64,000 nt of DNA. Source: Allacma fusca (lineage: Eukaryota; Arthropoda; Collembola; Symphypleona; Sminthuridae). The notes beneath the pieces are model-generated. The model worked only from the letters and a program-made list of their open reading frames with translations, did not search any database and was not told the origin of the DNA. The position numbers and the translations under genes were made by a program. This document shows, piece by piece, positions 10,783 through 23,400 of the stretch (within the stretch, counting starts at the first letter, position 1; every line of letters starts with the position of its first letter). The stretch is from positions 73,147,067-73,211,066 of the forward strand of contig OX359245.1 of the NCBI GenBank assembly GCA_947179485.1, given 5' to 3'.

Positions 10783-13700
10783 TAAGGTTCTCAACGAGTC
10801 GGTTAAAATCGGATATCCGCGGGCCGGATATCCGAAAATACGGATCGGATGGGAGGTCCATCCGATCCGATGCAAACTCGAACGGATCGGATGAGTGTTA
10901 ATCATCCGATAGAAAATACGAGTCGAATCGGTTAATTTTTATCTACTAACCGTTCGAATCGGATAATTTCATCGGATGATCCGCGGATTTCCAAGTTTAA
11001 ATTTTGCGCAAAATTCCCAAGCTAATCATATTGCTTTTCATTTCCCCAACCGCCAGCAACACACAAACAGACGTCAACCATGAGTTAACAAAGCATGCCT
11101 TTCTGAGTATACAGTTCATCTCATCGGGTATTTTCCTAAATTTTGCTCATCTTTTTTATCTGAATGGTGTAAAAATTTGACAGCATGACGGCCTACGGTA
11201 ATAGTGATTTAATTGACTATCACGAATCAGAGTCAGAAGCTGAAGATGACAATAATTCATTACCTCAAGAACCTGCAGAGAAAAAATTCAAGAGTGGAGT
11301 ATGGGATCATTTTGAAATTGTAGACGACGACCAACGGACACAATGTAAATACTGCAAAACGTAAGTATTTTTAAGAATCGATACTTTCTGTAATTTTCAA
11401 AATATTAGAGTATAAAATTGAATCTGCTGAATTGTAATACCCGAAATGCTGCTGCTGCAAACAATAATGTAGTTACTATATTAACTTTGAATTGAATTGT
11501 CCGTATTTTAAATGTATGTATAACATGCATGTTAACCGTATAGTTTGTGTACTATACTACATAGGAAATGCAATATCAATATCAATTAAATTATTTCCGT
11601 CACTTTCACAGAAAATATAAAATAATAAAAGGAGTGGGCAGTACTACAAACATGCGGAATCATTTAAAGAATCGCCACAGTGGAAAGTTGAACGATGATC
11701 CTACCGAAAGTGCAACAAACAGCGCCTCCAAACCATTGCTGGATTTTTTTCAGATAGGTTATTTGACTTGATAGATATAAGATTTAAATTGATTGAAAGA
11801 TATACGTTTTATAAGTTGATCAAATACAGTGACAGTATTATGCATGACGGTGGGCATTATTCCCGCGACTACTTCCCCGTTTTCATTTATTCCACATTTT
11901 TACGATAGTGTTTTATTCCCACAGACAAAAGTACGCCACATGAATATCATGCATCCTTAATTCTTTGCCCATTCTATATAACCCATTCTGATAAGTACAC
12001 TCCCAATTATTTGTCCCAAATATTACTGCCCGAAATAAACTTGAAATAATTCTCCAAATTATACAGAAAATAATTCCAAATTCAATGCCCCTTCAAACCC
12101 CAATGGTTCCTAATATCAATTTTTGACAAAATTAAACATTAAATTTACAACATTTAAAATTTGAAATTAAATCCATTTATCCAATGATAATATCATAGCA
12201 ATAGCTTCTTATAATGATTATCTATCCTCGGGAAAAGTTAATCAAAATGGCATTTCGCCTGCGTCAACTTGATTATTTGAATTACCTTGGGTTATTATTA
12301 ACCTTTCAAAATGTATAATTTATGAAAATATTGGTTACGGTCAAAACTGTACCAACCATACAAGTTTAAAAAAAGATTAAAACTCCAACAGGGTTTTCAA
12401 GAATCAAAATTTCGCAAGCTTCTGATCAAATGGATAGTGACATCTAATCAACCTTTCTTGGAAGCCGAATCACCAGAATTTCGGGAACTCGTGTTGTACC
12501 TGAATAAATATGCTGCGGTTCCTTGTGCGAATACTGTCCGGAATGAAATTATGAATGAATACAAAAAGTTAAAAACTCTGAAACAGTTGGAGTTGCAGGT
12601 ATTTATAGCCTTTCATTATATTTAAATATTCTAGATAAACATGCACACCCGCGAGTTGAGCATACCAAGACAATGTTCTTATTTGCAAATAACTCGACTT
12701 TCCAGAATCTGAAGGGAAAATACAGTCTTGGACTGGATACGTGGACCTCCCCAAATCAGTTGCCGTTCCTGGGAGTGACCATTCATTTTCTTGACGAGAA
12801 TTGGAAACGCAAGTCAATGTTATTAGAATTCAAGCTTTTGCCAGGAGGTCACACTGGACAGCTGCTTTGCGACACGCTAGTTAATATATTGAGGGATTAC
12901 GGACTTCAAATAAATAATTTAATGTCAATAAGTTGTGACAACGCTACAAACAACGATGCAATGTTCCAGGCTTTACATGATTATTGTGTGAAGAATGATA
13001 TTCAACTGAAACCAACGGAGTGCCAGTTTCGTTGTTTAGGACATGTTTTCAACCTGTATGTGCAAGAAATTTTAAAATTTTTGGATGCTGCCCACTTGAT
13101 GACCAGATACCTTCATTTGAACAAGATTCAAATCCAGAAATTGTGAATCCTGACACTGCAATCGGGAAAACAATCTCTCAGTTGCGGCGATTAATGAAGA
13201 AAGTGAAATATTCTAATTCCCTGAGTGAATCGCTACATACACTCTGCAAACAGTTTGGAATTAAAGAGTTGCGCCCTGTAGTTGATGTAAAACACAGGTG
13301 GAATTCCACGTTCGATATGATTGAAAGGGCTCAAAAACTAAAAATGCCACTTAATTCACTGTGTGCGAGTGAAAAGTCTTTGGGGAAACTGATAATAACT
13401 GAGTCTCATTGGGAGGACCTGATGGACTGGAAGGATATTTTGAAGACGTTTTCAAGTGCTACCCGTCGTGCCAGCTGTGAAAATGCGACCACCTCTATGT
13501 ATATACAACTGTATTTGTGGTTACGTGATAGTTTGAAGAGTGTTGAAAACCGACACACAGGATCTTTGAAACAAGCTCTGAAGAGTGCTCTGATGAAACT
13601 AGAACAATATCGCCCAATGATTGAATCATAGCCACTGCTGTTTGTGGCAACTGCTCTTGACCCAAAATACAATATTCAGTACTTTAAAGACCACGGTTAC

Positions 13701-14604
13701 GACAAGGCATCCGTTACTAAATTAAAGGGTATGATTGTAAAACTCTTCAAAAACGTTTCACCAGCTGAGAATGATTGTGAAGCCGACAAACATTCTCCGG
13801 ACGACTTTGAATGTCACGTTCGCGAATCTCAAACTCACAGCTCTGAATCGGAAGTCACTAAATATTTTAAAGAAAGCTCTGAGTTATTGCAATCTGACAG
13901 CAGAATTTGGTGGAAGACGAATTTGCATCGTTATCCAATCCTATCAAAAATTGCCCGAAATTACTTGACATCAGTTCCAACTTCCGTTCCTGTTGAAAGA
14001 GAGTTTTCTGGAGGTGCTGATCTGATTTGTCCGACCAGGGGAAGATTAGAAGCACCAATGATATCTGCATGTATGACGCTGAAAAGTTGTGGAAGTCGGA
14101 ACTAAGCTCGTGAATTGCAGTAAAATCTGTTTATAACGTAATCGGAAATGTTTTTTGGCAGGTACACACAGTATTCCGTTATGTGATTATAACAGATATT
14201 ATATGCTTACTCAGCTAGTTTTGGTGTGGACGAACAAATGTGTCAGGTATAATGAGAATTTCGTTAAGAAGCTGCCGTTACAAGGAGATTTTACTGTACT
14301 GCTATTTTTAATGAATACATTTTTCTACACATTTTATCAGAATAAAATTTAAAAAATGCTTTCCTGCGTTTTTTGACCGACGTAATAATTTAAATCATAT
14401 TGGTGTCGGATGCCGGATATCCGCGGATCGGATCGGTTTATAAGACAATCCGGTCCGTCTTCTGACGGATCGGATCGGTTTAGCAAAATTTTTCATCCTA
14501 GTAACACGGATCGGATCGACTAAGCATAATATTTGATCCGATAATTTCGGTTCGGATCGGTTTCGGATCGGATGAACAATTTATCCGATCCGCTGAGAAC
14601 CTTA
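10783..14604 (+). mobile_element. hAT-superfamily DNA transposon with 8-bp target-site duplication
   Basis: A 3822-bp element with terminal inverted repeats beginning TAAGGTTCTCA, flanked by the exact octamer GGAGGACC (10775-10782 and 14605-14612). Both subterminal regions (about 10790-10990 and 14400-14595) are crowded with degenerate CGGATCGG / CCGATCCG words. The interior carries a broken transposase with BED finger and hAT C-terminal domain. It interrupts exon 1 of copy C, and paralogues at 3100 and 25140 show the empty site. Confidence 0.92.
11185..14104 (+). pseudogene. hAT transposase (BED finger, RNase-H-like core, dimerisation domain), decayed
   Basis: From ATG 11185, exon 1 (to 11360, donor GTAAGT) encodes an acidic leader and half of a BED zinc finger (VWDHFEIV, CKYCK). 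The exon from 11612 supplies the His half (NMRNHLKNRH). Further coding blocks are at about 12392-12598 (WIVTSNQPFLEAESPEF) and from about 12670 (LGLDTWTSPNQLPF, ISCDNATNND, CLGHVFNLYVQ). Near 13080-13140 the frame shifts by one, and a stop at 13629-13631 precedes the last block with WWKTNLHRYPIL, ARNYL and VPVEREFSGG. These are the conserved steps of hAT transposases, which excise and reinsert the element in the nucleus. The frameshift and stop make it inactive as it stands. Confidence 0.85.
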
Positions 14605-14800
14605 GGAGGACCCAATAAAAATAGGTTCAAATAAAATCATCTTTTTTTTCATGCAGTTTCGTACACTGGTTTTTACAAGTTATTCTCTGTTGAGAATACG
14701 AACATTCAATTGATACAAATCCAGAAATATTTACCCTTACTGTAAATAGCTTTCAAGGTCTTCCCAGGTTTAGAGGAAACTGCTAGCTATTAATTACAAC

Positions 14801-15656
14801 TAGTGGTCCCGATCTTTCAATTCTGAATCAAAAAAACTCGATTCGATTCAATTCAAATCAATTCTGATTCATCATTTTTCGATTCAATTCAAAAGATGAA
14901 TTGAATCGTTTCATTCAATTAACTTCATGAATGAAATCACGCGAAATGCCTTGAATCGCGATTCAAATGATTCACGTGCATCGTATTTGTTTGCATATCC
15001 CGCTAAAAAATGCAGCTAGAAACGCACCACGTTAAAAGACTTGCACGTGTTTCTGATACATTTTTGTTGGAAAAACGGTTAGTCAATTATTTCGTAAACA
15101 ATAATTTTTATACATTAATTACGTCATTTAATATTAATTATTATTACAGCATTTACTAACGGTAGAATTTAGGTCATAATGGGACAATTAATTAGCAGGA
15201 TATTCAACTCGAATTCGCTAATGTTACAGTCCACTCTCGGTAAAAGGGAAGCTCGTGTCATCGGAAAAATTTGTCCCTTATAAACAGTGTTATACATTGT
15301 GTAAATGGGAATCGGTCTGTAAAACCCAATCCCTTATATCAAAAAATTCCTTGTAAGGGTATCCCTTATATAGCGAAGGTGACTGTATTGACAATTTTAT
15401 TGATAGTGCAACTGATTTATATTCTTCCGCTGTTTTATGTAGTCATTATAAAATCCTTCAATAAAATGTTTATGTTACCACCTCTTACTGTCTGAATGAT
15501 TTGAATCATCATTCGATTCAATTCAGCACGCAGAAATGAATCAAATGGAATCCTGTGAATCGTGAATTGAATCGAATCATTGTATGTCATTCAATTCATA
15601 AGCTGAATTGAATCAAACCGAAAATTTTGAATTGAATTGAAAGATTGGGACCACTA
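14801..15656. mobile_element. non-autonomous hAT-like element, GAATTGAATC word family
   Basis: An 856-bp element with inverted ends TAGTGGTCCC(G/A)ATCTTTCAATTC and an exact 8-bp target duplication ATTACAAC (14793-14800, 15657-15664). Both ends are filled with degenerate GATTCAATTC / GAATTGAATC words for about 170 bp. The AT-rich middle has no transposase. It sits in the 5' flank of copy C. Confidence 0.9.
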
Positions 15657-16069
15657 ATTACAACATACACCCACGTTGGAGCAAGGAAATACTAGTGTTT
15701 AGAGGGACATTGGGATTTTTTGGACAAAATTAAATTAATGTTTGCCTTAGTATTTTTATAATTGCTTAAGATGCTTTACATTTTTGTGGATGGTTGAGGT
15801 AATTTACATATGTAATTCGCCTGGAAAAAGCATTAGAAAGTTGTAGGCAATTAAATCAATGCAACACAAATTAGTACGACACAACTTTACCGTAAGTAAT
15901 AATAAAATTCTTTCTTGGACATTTTTTCAAATTTAACTCTCGTTAGGTACGTTTTCTCATGATAATGAATACATCTAGTTTTTATTAAAAATACAACCTT
16001 ACACGTTACAAAACTTTCTTAAATACACAATTTGTGATGATCCTCACCCAACGATCAATCACTCTGTCC

Positions 16070-16243
16070 AATTCAGGACAGATTCATATCCATAGTCGTC
16101 GATCAGTCTCTTGTTTTGTTCCACGCTCAAGAAAGAAACGTTCTGACACGTGATTCCGTAATTGCGCCAATTGTTGTAGTTAATAACCGTTGACAAGTTC
16201 CTGTGTTGGATAGAAATGAACGGATTTGCGAAGCCAGTTTTGT
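16070..16243 (-). pseudogene. exon 2 fragment of the secreted two-unit family (copy D)
   Basis: Minus-strand translation gives TGFANPFISIQHRNLSTVI, then ITCQNVSFLSVEQNKRLI and DDYGYESVLN, almost identical to exon 2 of copies A and B. The 5' end is cut at 16243 by a hAT-like repeat beginning TAGGGCTCCTA. The 3' end has lost the donor region. No other exon of this copy lies nearby, since what follows is the 5' flank of copy C. Confidence 0.7.
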
Positions 16244-16640
16244 AGGGCTCCTAATGGGAATAATTCCGTCCCGTCCCGAATTCGTCGGGACAAAAATGTG
16301 TGTCCCCATTTCGTCCCGAAATAACACGGGGACAAAAATTTTGTCCCGAAACTATCCCGGTTCCGATCCCGAAAACCTCGGGACGTCCCGTACCGATCAT
16401 AATCCTGTCTTAAAGGGAATGCTCCAAATTCCAATATTTCTATAACAGCACCTCCAATTATACCGAAAGTTTACATTATGAAGTATTCACATATAGAGTA
16501 ACACATTTTAAACGGAAGAATTCCCATACATTTTTGTTTTGCAGCAATAGTACGCTGTGCAGGAATTTTTTCCTTTCCCGATCAATTGTTCCGTCCCGTC
16601 ACGAAATCTTCGGGACAAAAATTACTTACTTTTCACACAA
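16244..16640. repeat. GGGACAAAA-family hAT-like repeat
   Basis: Starts TAGGGCTCCTAATGGG directly inside family exon 2. The first 150 bp carry GGGACAAAAATTTTGTCCC-type words; the rest (16450-16640) matches 8580-8720 and the inverse of 17550-17720. A right terminal repeat and target duplication were not found. Just right of it (16660-16730) is a GC-richer stretch of unknown origin. Confidence 0.6.
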
Positions 16641-16989
16641 GTAATATCCACAAACAATGTCATTGAAATTGGACCAGCGGTTTTTGAGTTATCGTGGGGA
16701 GGGACACACGGGCGTACGGACAAGCCTATTTTACTAGGGGCTGACGCCACCCTAAGAAACTTGAGTTTCGGATAATCAAGCTGATATCTTCGGTCATCCG
16801 CGGATAATTTCATCTGCCATCTGTTGCATACTTCCCCAACTTTTGAAGTTAAAGACCGGAGAATTTAAAGCTTCGAATATGATTACCATCGCAAAAGCAA
16901 TGGCAGGGTGTTCCACGAAACCAGTGAACATGCATTCTTATTCATTTTAAATATATTTTGTACCAAATTGTACTTTTAATACACGATAA

Positions 16990-17230
16990 AAGTTCTGATT
17001 CTCAAGTACCGAAACATGTTCAGGTCCGGTTCAAAAATACACGGGTTTCAGGTCGTCTTTTGGGTACTTTTTTTGGGTTCAGACACTAATCAGGTGAGGG
17101 TAGTGCAAAAACATAATTGGGTCAGGTTCAGGATCGAAAAACTTCAACCTGCTAAATGGGTAAATTTTCAGGCATAGGTTCACACTTTTGAGGTACCCAA
17201 AGTTTGGGTCCAGGTACAGATTCGACTATT
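16990..17230. repeat. word-array repeat built on GGGTTCAGG / GGGTAC
   Basis: Degenerate GGGTTCAGGT and GGGTACC-like words over about 240 bp, without an open frame of note. Ends not defined. Confidence 0.4.
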
Positions 17231-17463
17231 TTGAACCCCATGCGATGCAATACTGATTGCCATGGTGAATGCGATTAGGAAAAGATGAAAAGGAAAAAGA
17301 AATCAATTTTTTCTTCGATTGAATCGGATGACTAAATTCGGAGTGAATCTATGTGTACATCCACAATTATTCTTGTTTACCAAACACTGCGATTGAATTG
17401 TTTGATTTACCGATTCAGTAGCTATAAGTCCTATCTAGTCGAATATTTCGCATATCTAAATTA

Positions 17464-17910
17464 GGGCTTCTGTTCGGGACGGGACCGGGAAAGTTTCGGG
17501 ACACAATTTTTGTCCCCATGCTATTTCGGGACTAAATAGGAACAAACGTTTTTGTCCCGAAGATTTCGAGATGGGACGGAACAATAGATCGGGACAGAAA
17601 ATATACCTGTACAGTATACAATTGCTGTAGAAATGAATATGTATGAGAATCGTTGCGTTTAAAATTTTTTGTTCTATAGATATGTGAATACTTTTGAAAG
17701 TAAACCTTGGCAATGAAGGTATTCTTATAGAAAAAGGTGAATTTGGAGCATTTCTTTTGAGACTGGGATTATAATCCGGACCCCCCCGGGTCCTAGGTTT
17801 TTGGGACGGGGGTTCGGGACAGTTTTGGGACAAAATTTTTGTCCCCATGTTATTTCGGGACTTAATGGGAACGAACTTTTTTGTGCCGAGGATTTCGGGA
17901 CGGGACATTT
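17464..17910. repeat. GGGACAAAA-family repeat, opposite orientation
   Basis: Its left side starts TAGGGCTTCTGTTCGGGACGG, and the interior is the reverse complement of the sequence shared by 8570-8750 and 16450-16640. GGGACAAAA words fill both sides. The right boundary near 17910 is uncertain. It abuts the next element, whose target octamer starts at 17973. Confidence 0.6.
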
Positions 17911-17980
17911 CGTTTCATTTGTTTTCGATTCTGAGATCTAAATACGTTTAAAAATTTTAATTCCGATAAAAAATACGAAT

Positions 17981-19774
17981 TAGTGCCCCTCATGGGTACA
18001 AAAATCTTGTACTTGGACCTGGTCCTGTCCCCATATAGCAGGTACTTCAAAAATGTGTACCTTGACCCAAACCTGTACCCATATTAACAGGTCCACATTT
18101 TTTGTACCCGTACCTGATCTCAATTTAAATATATGTACCTGTACCTGAAATGTACCTGTACCCAAAAACAACCCAAATACTGGACCCATTGATACAGGTA
18201 TCTGGACCTGTACCCAGGTCCTTCTTTTAAGATTCTCAGAATTTGTTATAACTAATATTTCAATTTGTAAGAAAATTATTCGTTGAAATCAAACTTCATG
18301 ATTTGCAGCTTTTCTTTATGCACTCTTTTATGTTCAACTGTCAAGTATTGTAGTACTGTCCGATTACTCCTAAAGGATTCCATTAAAACCATCTTATTTG
18401 TTAATGATTAATTTTACATTTTATATCGCACACATACTATTTTATTCTATTTTGGTTAGGTTGGATTTATAAGGTGGCGAAATCCTAAATTAAATTGCAT
18501 TTGTGGCTTTTTTTGTTGACCCATACTGAGTGGTTATTAATTTGTGCAATGCATACGGCAGCTGTCACATTAGCCCATACACATAAGTTACGGAATAAAA
18601 TATTTGATTCCTTAATTTTGTAGCAAAATTCGTATCAGGTTTTTATAATACCATATTTGGAATACGTTATACTGTTGATTATTGACACTTTGTATTTCCG
18701 ATATTACCACTTCCTCCTAAACAAAGTAACTTCGGACTCTTGAAATAGTCAAAATAAATTTCACATTAAATTCCATCAAAAATTTGGAATAGCTTGTCAA
18801 GTAAATTTGTTCGAATTCCCGTAAAACAAAGGCATAAACAATATCTATGAGAATGAAGAATCTACCACCTATTAGATACTATAAAATAAAAGAAGGCTGC
18901 ATCCAGGAAAAAATTCAAATGAGGTTCATGAAATATTAAATTTGTGTTGCGCTCTACTCAGCACATGTTGTAGAGTAGGCTGATTTTATGATTTTACGTT
19001 TTCATAAAAGTACTCAAATATTTCAGGTATTTGGAGATCAGGTACAGGTATTTCAAACACTCGTACCTGTACCTGATCTAATCGGTTTAAATAGGTATTT
19101 CCCCGTACTAGTGTTTCTGTTCGGTATCGGGAATTCCCGAGGTTCCGGTTCGGTTTCGGTTCCGGTCCGGTTTCGGGTCAACGTTTTAAAGAACCGTTAC
19201 ATTTCGGTCCGGTTTCGGGTCATCGGTTTATGAACCGTCAAATTTCGGCCCGGTTTCGGGTACAAAAATCAAAACCGAAAGTTTTCGGGAAGGGTTTGTT
19301 AAAGCTGCTGTTTTGGATGAAAACGCGAAACCTGCATTTGGCCAGCATTTGTCAACTATTATTTGAAAAGGCGACACAATTTTGACTTCCATAAAAATGA
19401 ATCATATACATTTTCTGTCGGTTCGGAAAGGAACCGGAACCGGTTCGGGAACCGCTTTTATTTTCCGGATCGGTTCCGGGAAGTCAAAAATGTCCCGGAC
19501 TCGAAAATATCGGTTCCGGTTTCGGGAACAGAATTGGGATTTTTTTCGGTTCGGGAAAACGAGTCGGGCCGAGTCCATGTTTTGGTACCGTTCAGAAACA
19601 CTACCCCGTACCCGTCCCCATACCCGTACCTGTACCCAACTTTGCGGGTGCAAATTGTGTGTACCCAGAAAGTACCCAAAATGTTTGGGTACAAAGTTTG
19701 TGTGCCCATTTTGTACCTGTACCTGTACCTGTACCCAAATACCCGGGTACTACCTGTACCCATGAGGGGCACTA
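17981..19774. mobile_element. non-autonomous hAT-like element, TACCTGTACC word family
   Basis: A 1794-bp element with near-perfect inverted ends TAGTGCCCCTCATGGGTACA and an exact 8-bp target duplication ATACGAAT (17973-17980, 19775-19782). Both ends carry arrays of GGTACAGGTAC-like words (17990-18230, 19020-19090, 19604-19770). A second element (19109-19603) is nested in its right arm. The AT-rich interior 18240-18990 holds no transposase that I can see. Confidence 0.92.
19109..19603. mobile_element. nested non-autonomous hAT-like element, TTCGGTTCCGG word family
   Basis: A 495-bp element with ends TAGTGTTTCTG(T/A)(T/A)CGGTA and an exact 8-bp target duplication CCCCGTAC (19101-19108, 19604-19611). 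Almost all of it is degenerate CGGTTCCGG / CCGGTTTCGG words. It is inserted in the TACCTGTACC array of the larger element, so it is the younger of the two. Confidence 0.9.
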
Positions 19775-19782
19775 ATACGAAT

Positions 19783-20439
19783 GCAATATTCTAAATCCGA
19801 TCGTAGTGAGCAGCCGTGGTACATGCGAAATTTTACATTTGTAACATCTGTGCGTTAATTTTAATTTCCGAATTTATTTGATCAACACAACCGAGGTCTA
19901 ATTTACTACTTTGTCCACTTTTTTACTGTATCTTAATTGTTTCTTTCATTGAATGTTGCAATATTTTTTCCCATATTTCTTGAAATTTGCCTTTGACTTT
20001 TCTGTATTATTAATACCAATTACACATATAAATTCCATGCCACAAAAGGATTGCTCAAGCTTAGGGTATACTCGCATAAAACATGTTCCTTCCGTAACCG
20101 CAAATATTTTAGTCGGTATTACGGAAGGAACTAAACGGAAACATTCCAACCGCTTGCGAACCGACACCTCACATTCACACTCACGTTAGTAATTACATAC
20201 ATACGGTCTAAACTTATGTGAGAGGTCTCTCTGTAACGGAAAAAAATTTAATTGCACGGACAATACATGATTTATGTGAGTACACCCTTATACTGTAAAA
20301 ATCACGTAGATAAAGCCACGAGTTGCATAAAAATATGACTTCATAGTTTTTATTTTCGGAGCAATTAATGTTTGGAACTGAATTTCCCAGCACCAAGGTT
20401 CTCTTAGACATACTTTAATAGAATATTTATATCCATTGT
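19783..20439. other. intergenic stretch with a 13-bp inverted repeat; no gene seen
   Basis: AT-rich sequence downstream (3' side) of copy B. It contains a perfect inverted repeat, GTTCCTTCCGTAA at 20085-20097 and its complement at 20119-20131, with a 21-bp loop. No coding region is supported. Confidence 0.5.
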
Positions 20440-23400
20440 TTAGTTAGTAAATCGTCCGTAGTATATTTCCACACCAGAATATATGTAAACTTTAAAATGA
20501 TAATAGACAAACTGAGGTCTACTTTTGTTTTCATTTTCGTACACAAATTGCAATTTCATTCTAAAAAAGAATTTATCATCAGGCTCGGTGAATTCGATTG
20601 GGAATATTTGAGCCCACTCGTCCAACTTGGACCGACTCGTTGGAAAAATATTGAATGATTCATTTTGGGGTCCCCGGAATCCTAGGGGAATGGCATAACA
20701 CGGAACGTCCCATTCATTTTTGTCAAGTGATTTGTAAAATTCTGTTTCTTCGACGTTGAAGGTATCTAAATGCTGTTCGGACGCAATTCGAGATATCCAA
20801 GTGGAGATGAATTCAGTTCGACCTTTAGGTCCTAAAGCGTATTCTATCATGTCTATATCATTTGTTGTGAGTGTTTTTTTGTCTAATCTATCTAAATGTG
20901 GAAATTGGGCAACATCTGGAAAGTAGTATCTTGAATCTAGATCCTTAACCACATAATGCTTTATATTATTGTCGATAAATGAAGCGTTGATAAATTCGTC
21001 TTCAAGACATGGCCCGATTGAACTAATCCGTTTCAAGCTATCAAGTTTTTGATTTGTATTTTTCATTTTTTCATAAATCGCCACCGACAAGCCTAAACAA
21101 AACTTGTCTTCAAAAACTCGAATGCATTTACCAAATGTTAACGCGGATTTAATGTTTCTTGAATGCAGATTACTATAACAGCAGCCTTCGAAACCGTTTG
21201 TCTTTCCAAGATGATAATTCTCAGAATCCCCTGTAATAATTCACCAAACAGATAGAGAAAACTTGCCTAAAAGGAATTATCAGACGATTTGACAAATTGA
21301 GGAAACAAAACACTAGAACATGATCACGATGTATAAATGTTTAGTGTCAAAATTCAGTTTAAGAAAACTGTTATTGGTTTTACCCTAATAAAAAGAGTGT
21401 ATTGTGACCAGTTAAAACTATAGGATGACAGTACTTCATTTCAATTTGTAATTTCTGTGGTATTTTCGAAATCCGCTGTAATAGTTGAAAGGTAAACTAA
21501 AATATCCGGTTGTAGAATTTTAATGATCAAACTCGTTGTGACTTTTGAAATAACTTACCACTAAAGTCTTCATCAAAGAATAATCGAACCATTGGCCTCC
21601 GGATCATTTCTAAAAAACCAAATTGGTTTTGAAAAGTCAAAAATTACAAATATTCTCAAAATATTTTCTTTAATTAAATAGACTTTGGAAAGTCTAAAAA
21701 AACACACAAAATATTTTTAAATATTGTAGATGAAAAAAATGTGAAAGCACAACATGAGTTGATAATATTAACACAGGATATTTCATTGGAAGTTTTTGAT
21801 TTGGACATTGGAATGGTTACAAATAGAATGGTTTATACCTCTAATAAGTTCTTCTGTCGATCGACACGACTCCGTTATATTTATATTTTTCTCTTCAACT
21901 TAACAGGTTCTGATTGTACAACTAGTCCAACTGAGTACTGAAATGTTTGCTATTTTGTTGAAGTTTACAATGGAACTAACCCCTAAGCTGGATGAGGATT
22001 CAGTAATTTTGGATATTCCTTTGCCGTGCATCAGAACTTCCGTTAAGTTTATTTTGAGATTTCCTGTAACACACGTTGCGCAAAGAGATTTTGTTAAGTC
22101 AGCAAAACTAATTAAATTTATATGCGTTGGACGAATAAACGAACTTTAATGAAATAATATGTGACTGTAATCACCTAGCGGTTTATATTCATCATTGATA
22201 TGACCCTTTACCGATACATTTTAGGATCGATCGACGATCCCCATGACCATTGAATACAAATTGTAAAACTACTGCTGAAATTTCGTGCCATCTAAATACT
22301 TAGTTTAGGGAGCAATATCCTTTTGTCGATACTATCTTACCTATGAATTCATACTTAGGAATAACTTTATTATAAGGTCCATCGCGTCTCAAATTTGTTC
22401 GTTGTCCGTTGAGTATTCGTCCATATTCTACATAAAGGGAACGATTGACAGAGATGCTTATATAGTAGTAGAAGAAGAGTAGAAGAGTGGGCGAGTATGG
22501 TTTTCGTTCTCATATTCAAATTGCAAATTAATCTTAATAAATTTTAAATCGTCTGACGAACTCGCTTCACTTAGTGATTCATTTGTTTGTCCATCAAGAA
22601 ACGCTGGAATTGCGAGACCCAGAACGTCATCTTTTTCTTCTTGTAGTTGTTTACGCAAACTCGCTATCTGAATTTTTTGCCAGGATCTAAAGAAAATCTC
22701 ATCGAGAAGTAGAGCTTCCTTCGGGTTTCCGAAATCCCGAAGTTCCGTGTTCGGAAACGGAACGGAACAATTTCGGAACATTCTTTTTGGTTCCGTCATT
22801 GAATCGGGACAAAACCGGAACATGAGCACTTGTACCGGTAATATTGGGACCGGGACTGTTCAGAGCATCGGTACGAAAAATGTCTCATATAATTTATGTC
22901 ATCGGAAAGCGGAATCGTTCTGTTCCGTTCCGAACCGATCCCGGTACAATTTCTGAATTGTCGCGCCATCGTTCAACTAGAATGGAAACACCTTTCTTAT
23001 CGCACTGGCTTGTAAGCAGTTTTTTGCCAAAATAACGAAATTGGATGAACACAGATTTAATTTACGCAAGTGCTTATATGTAATGCGAGTATCGTTTTCC
23101 ATGAAAATCAACCGAATAACTAATTTGTTTAATATACATAGGCATGGGCGATTTTTCTCGAAATGAAAATTCTGAAATCGAAATTATTACCAGCAATGAA
23201 GCAAGCTTGCAGGAAATTAACACTGTTAGGCCATTGAAATCCACACGCTACAAATATTTATTGCTAAAAAATAATTAATAATAATTATATAATACTGCAC
23301 AGTAGTTCTTTTCATATGGCCTAATTATTATTAAATCTTATTTTATATAATTAAATAATAGCATTCCCTAGCATTCAATCTATTAAAAGTATATCCTGTA

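Larger units (their letters stand above)
9688..14640 (-). pseudogene. copy C of the secreted two-unit family, broken by a hAT element
   Basis: Recognisable parts are exon 1 (14640-14613 joined to 10782-10711), exon 2 (10586-10362), exon 3 (9914-9864) and exon 6 (9738-9688). Exons 2, 3 and 6 keep the exact family lengths of 225, 51 and 51 bases and their AG acceptors. Exons 4, 5 and 7 are missing, and the exon 6 donor has changed from GTAAGT to GTTATT. The hAT transposon lies inside the signal-peptide exon, and small indels disturb the leader frame. The copy cannot make the family protein. Confidence 0.75.

Noticed and set aside
19363-19794. Frames of 83-143 codons rich in Arg, Tyr and Pro
   Set aside because: Translation of the TTCGGTTCCGG and TACCTGTACC arrays in nested elements; no domain.
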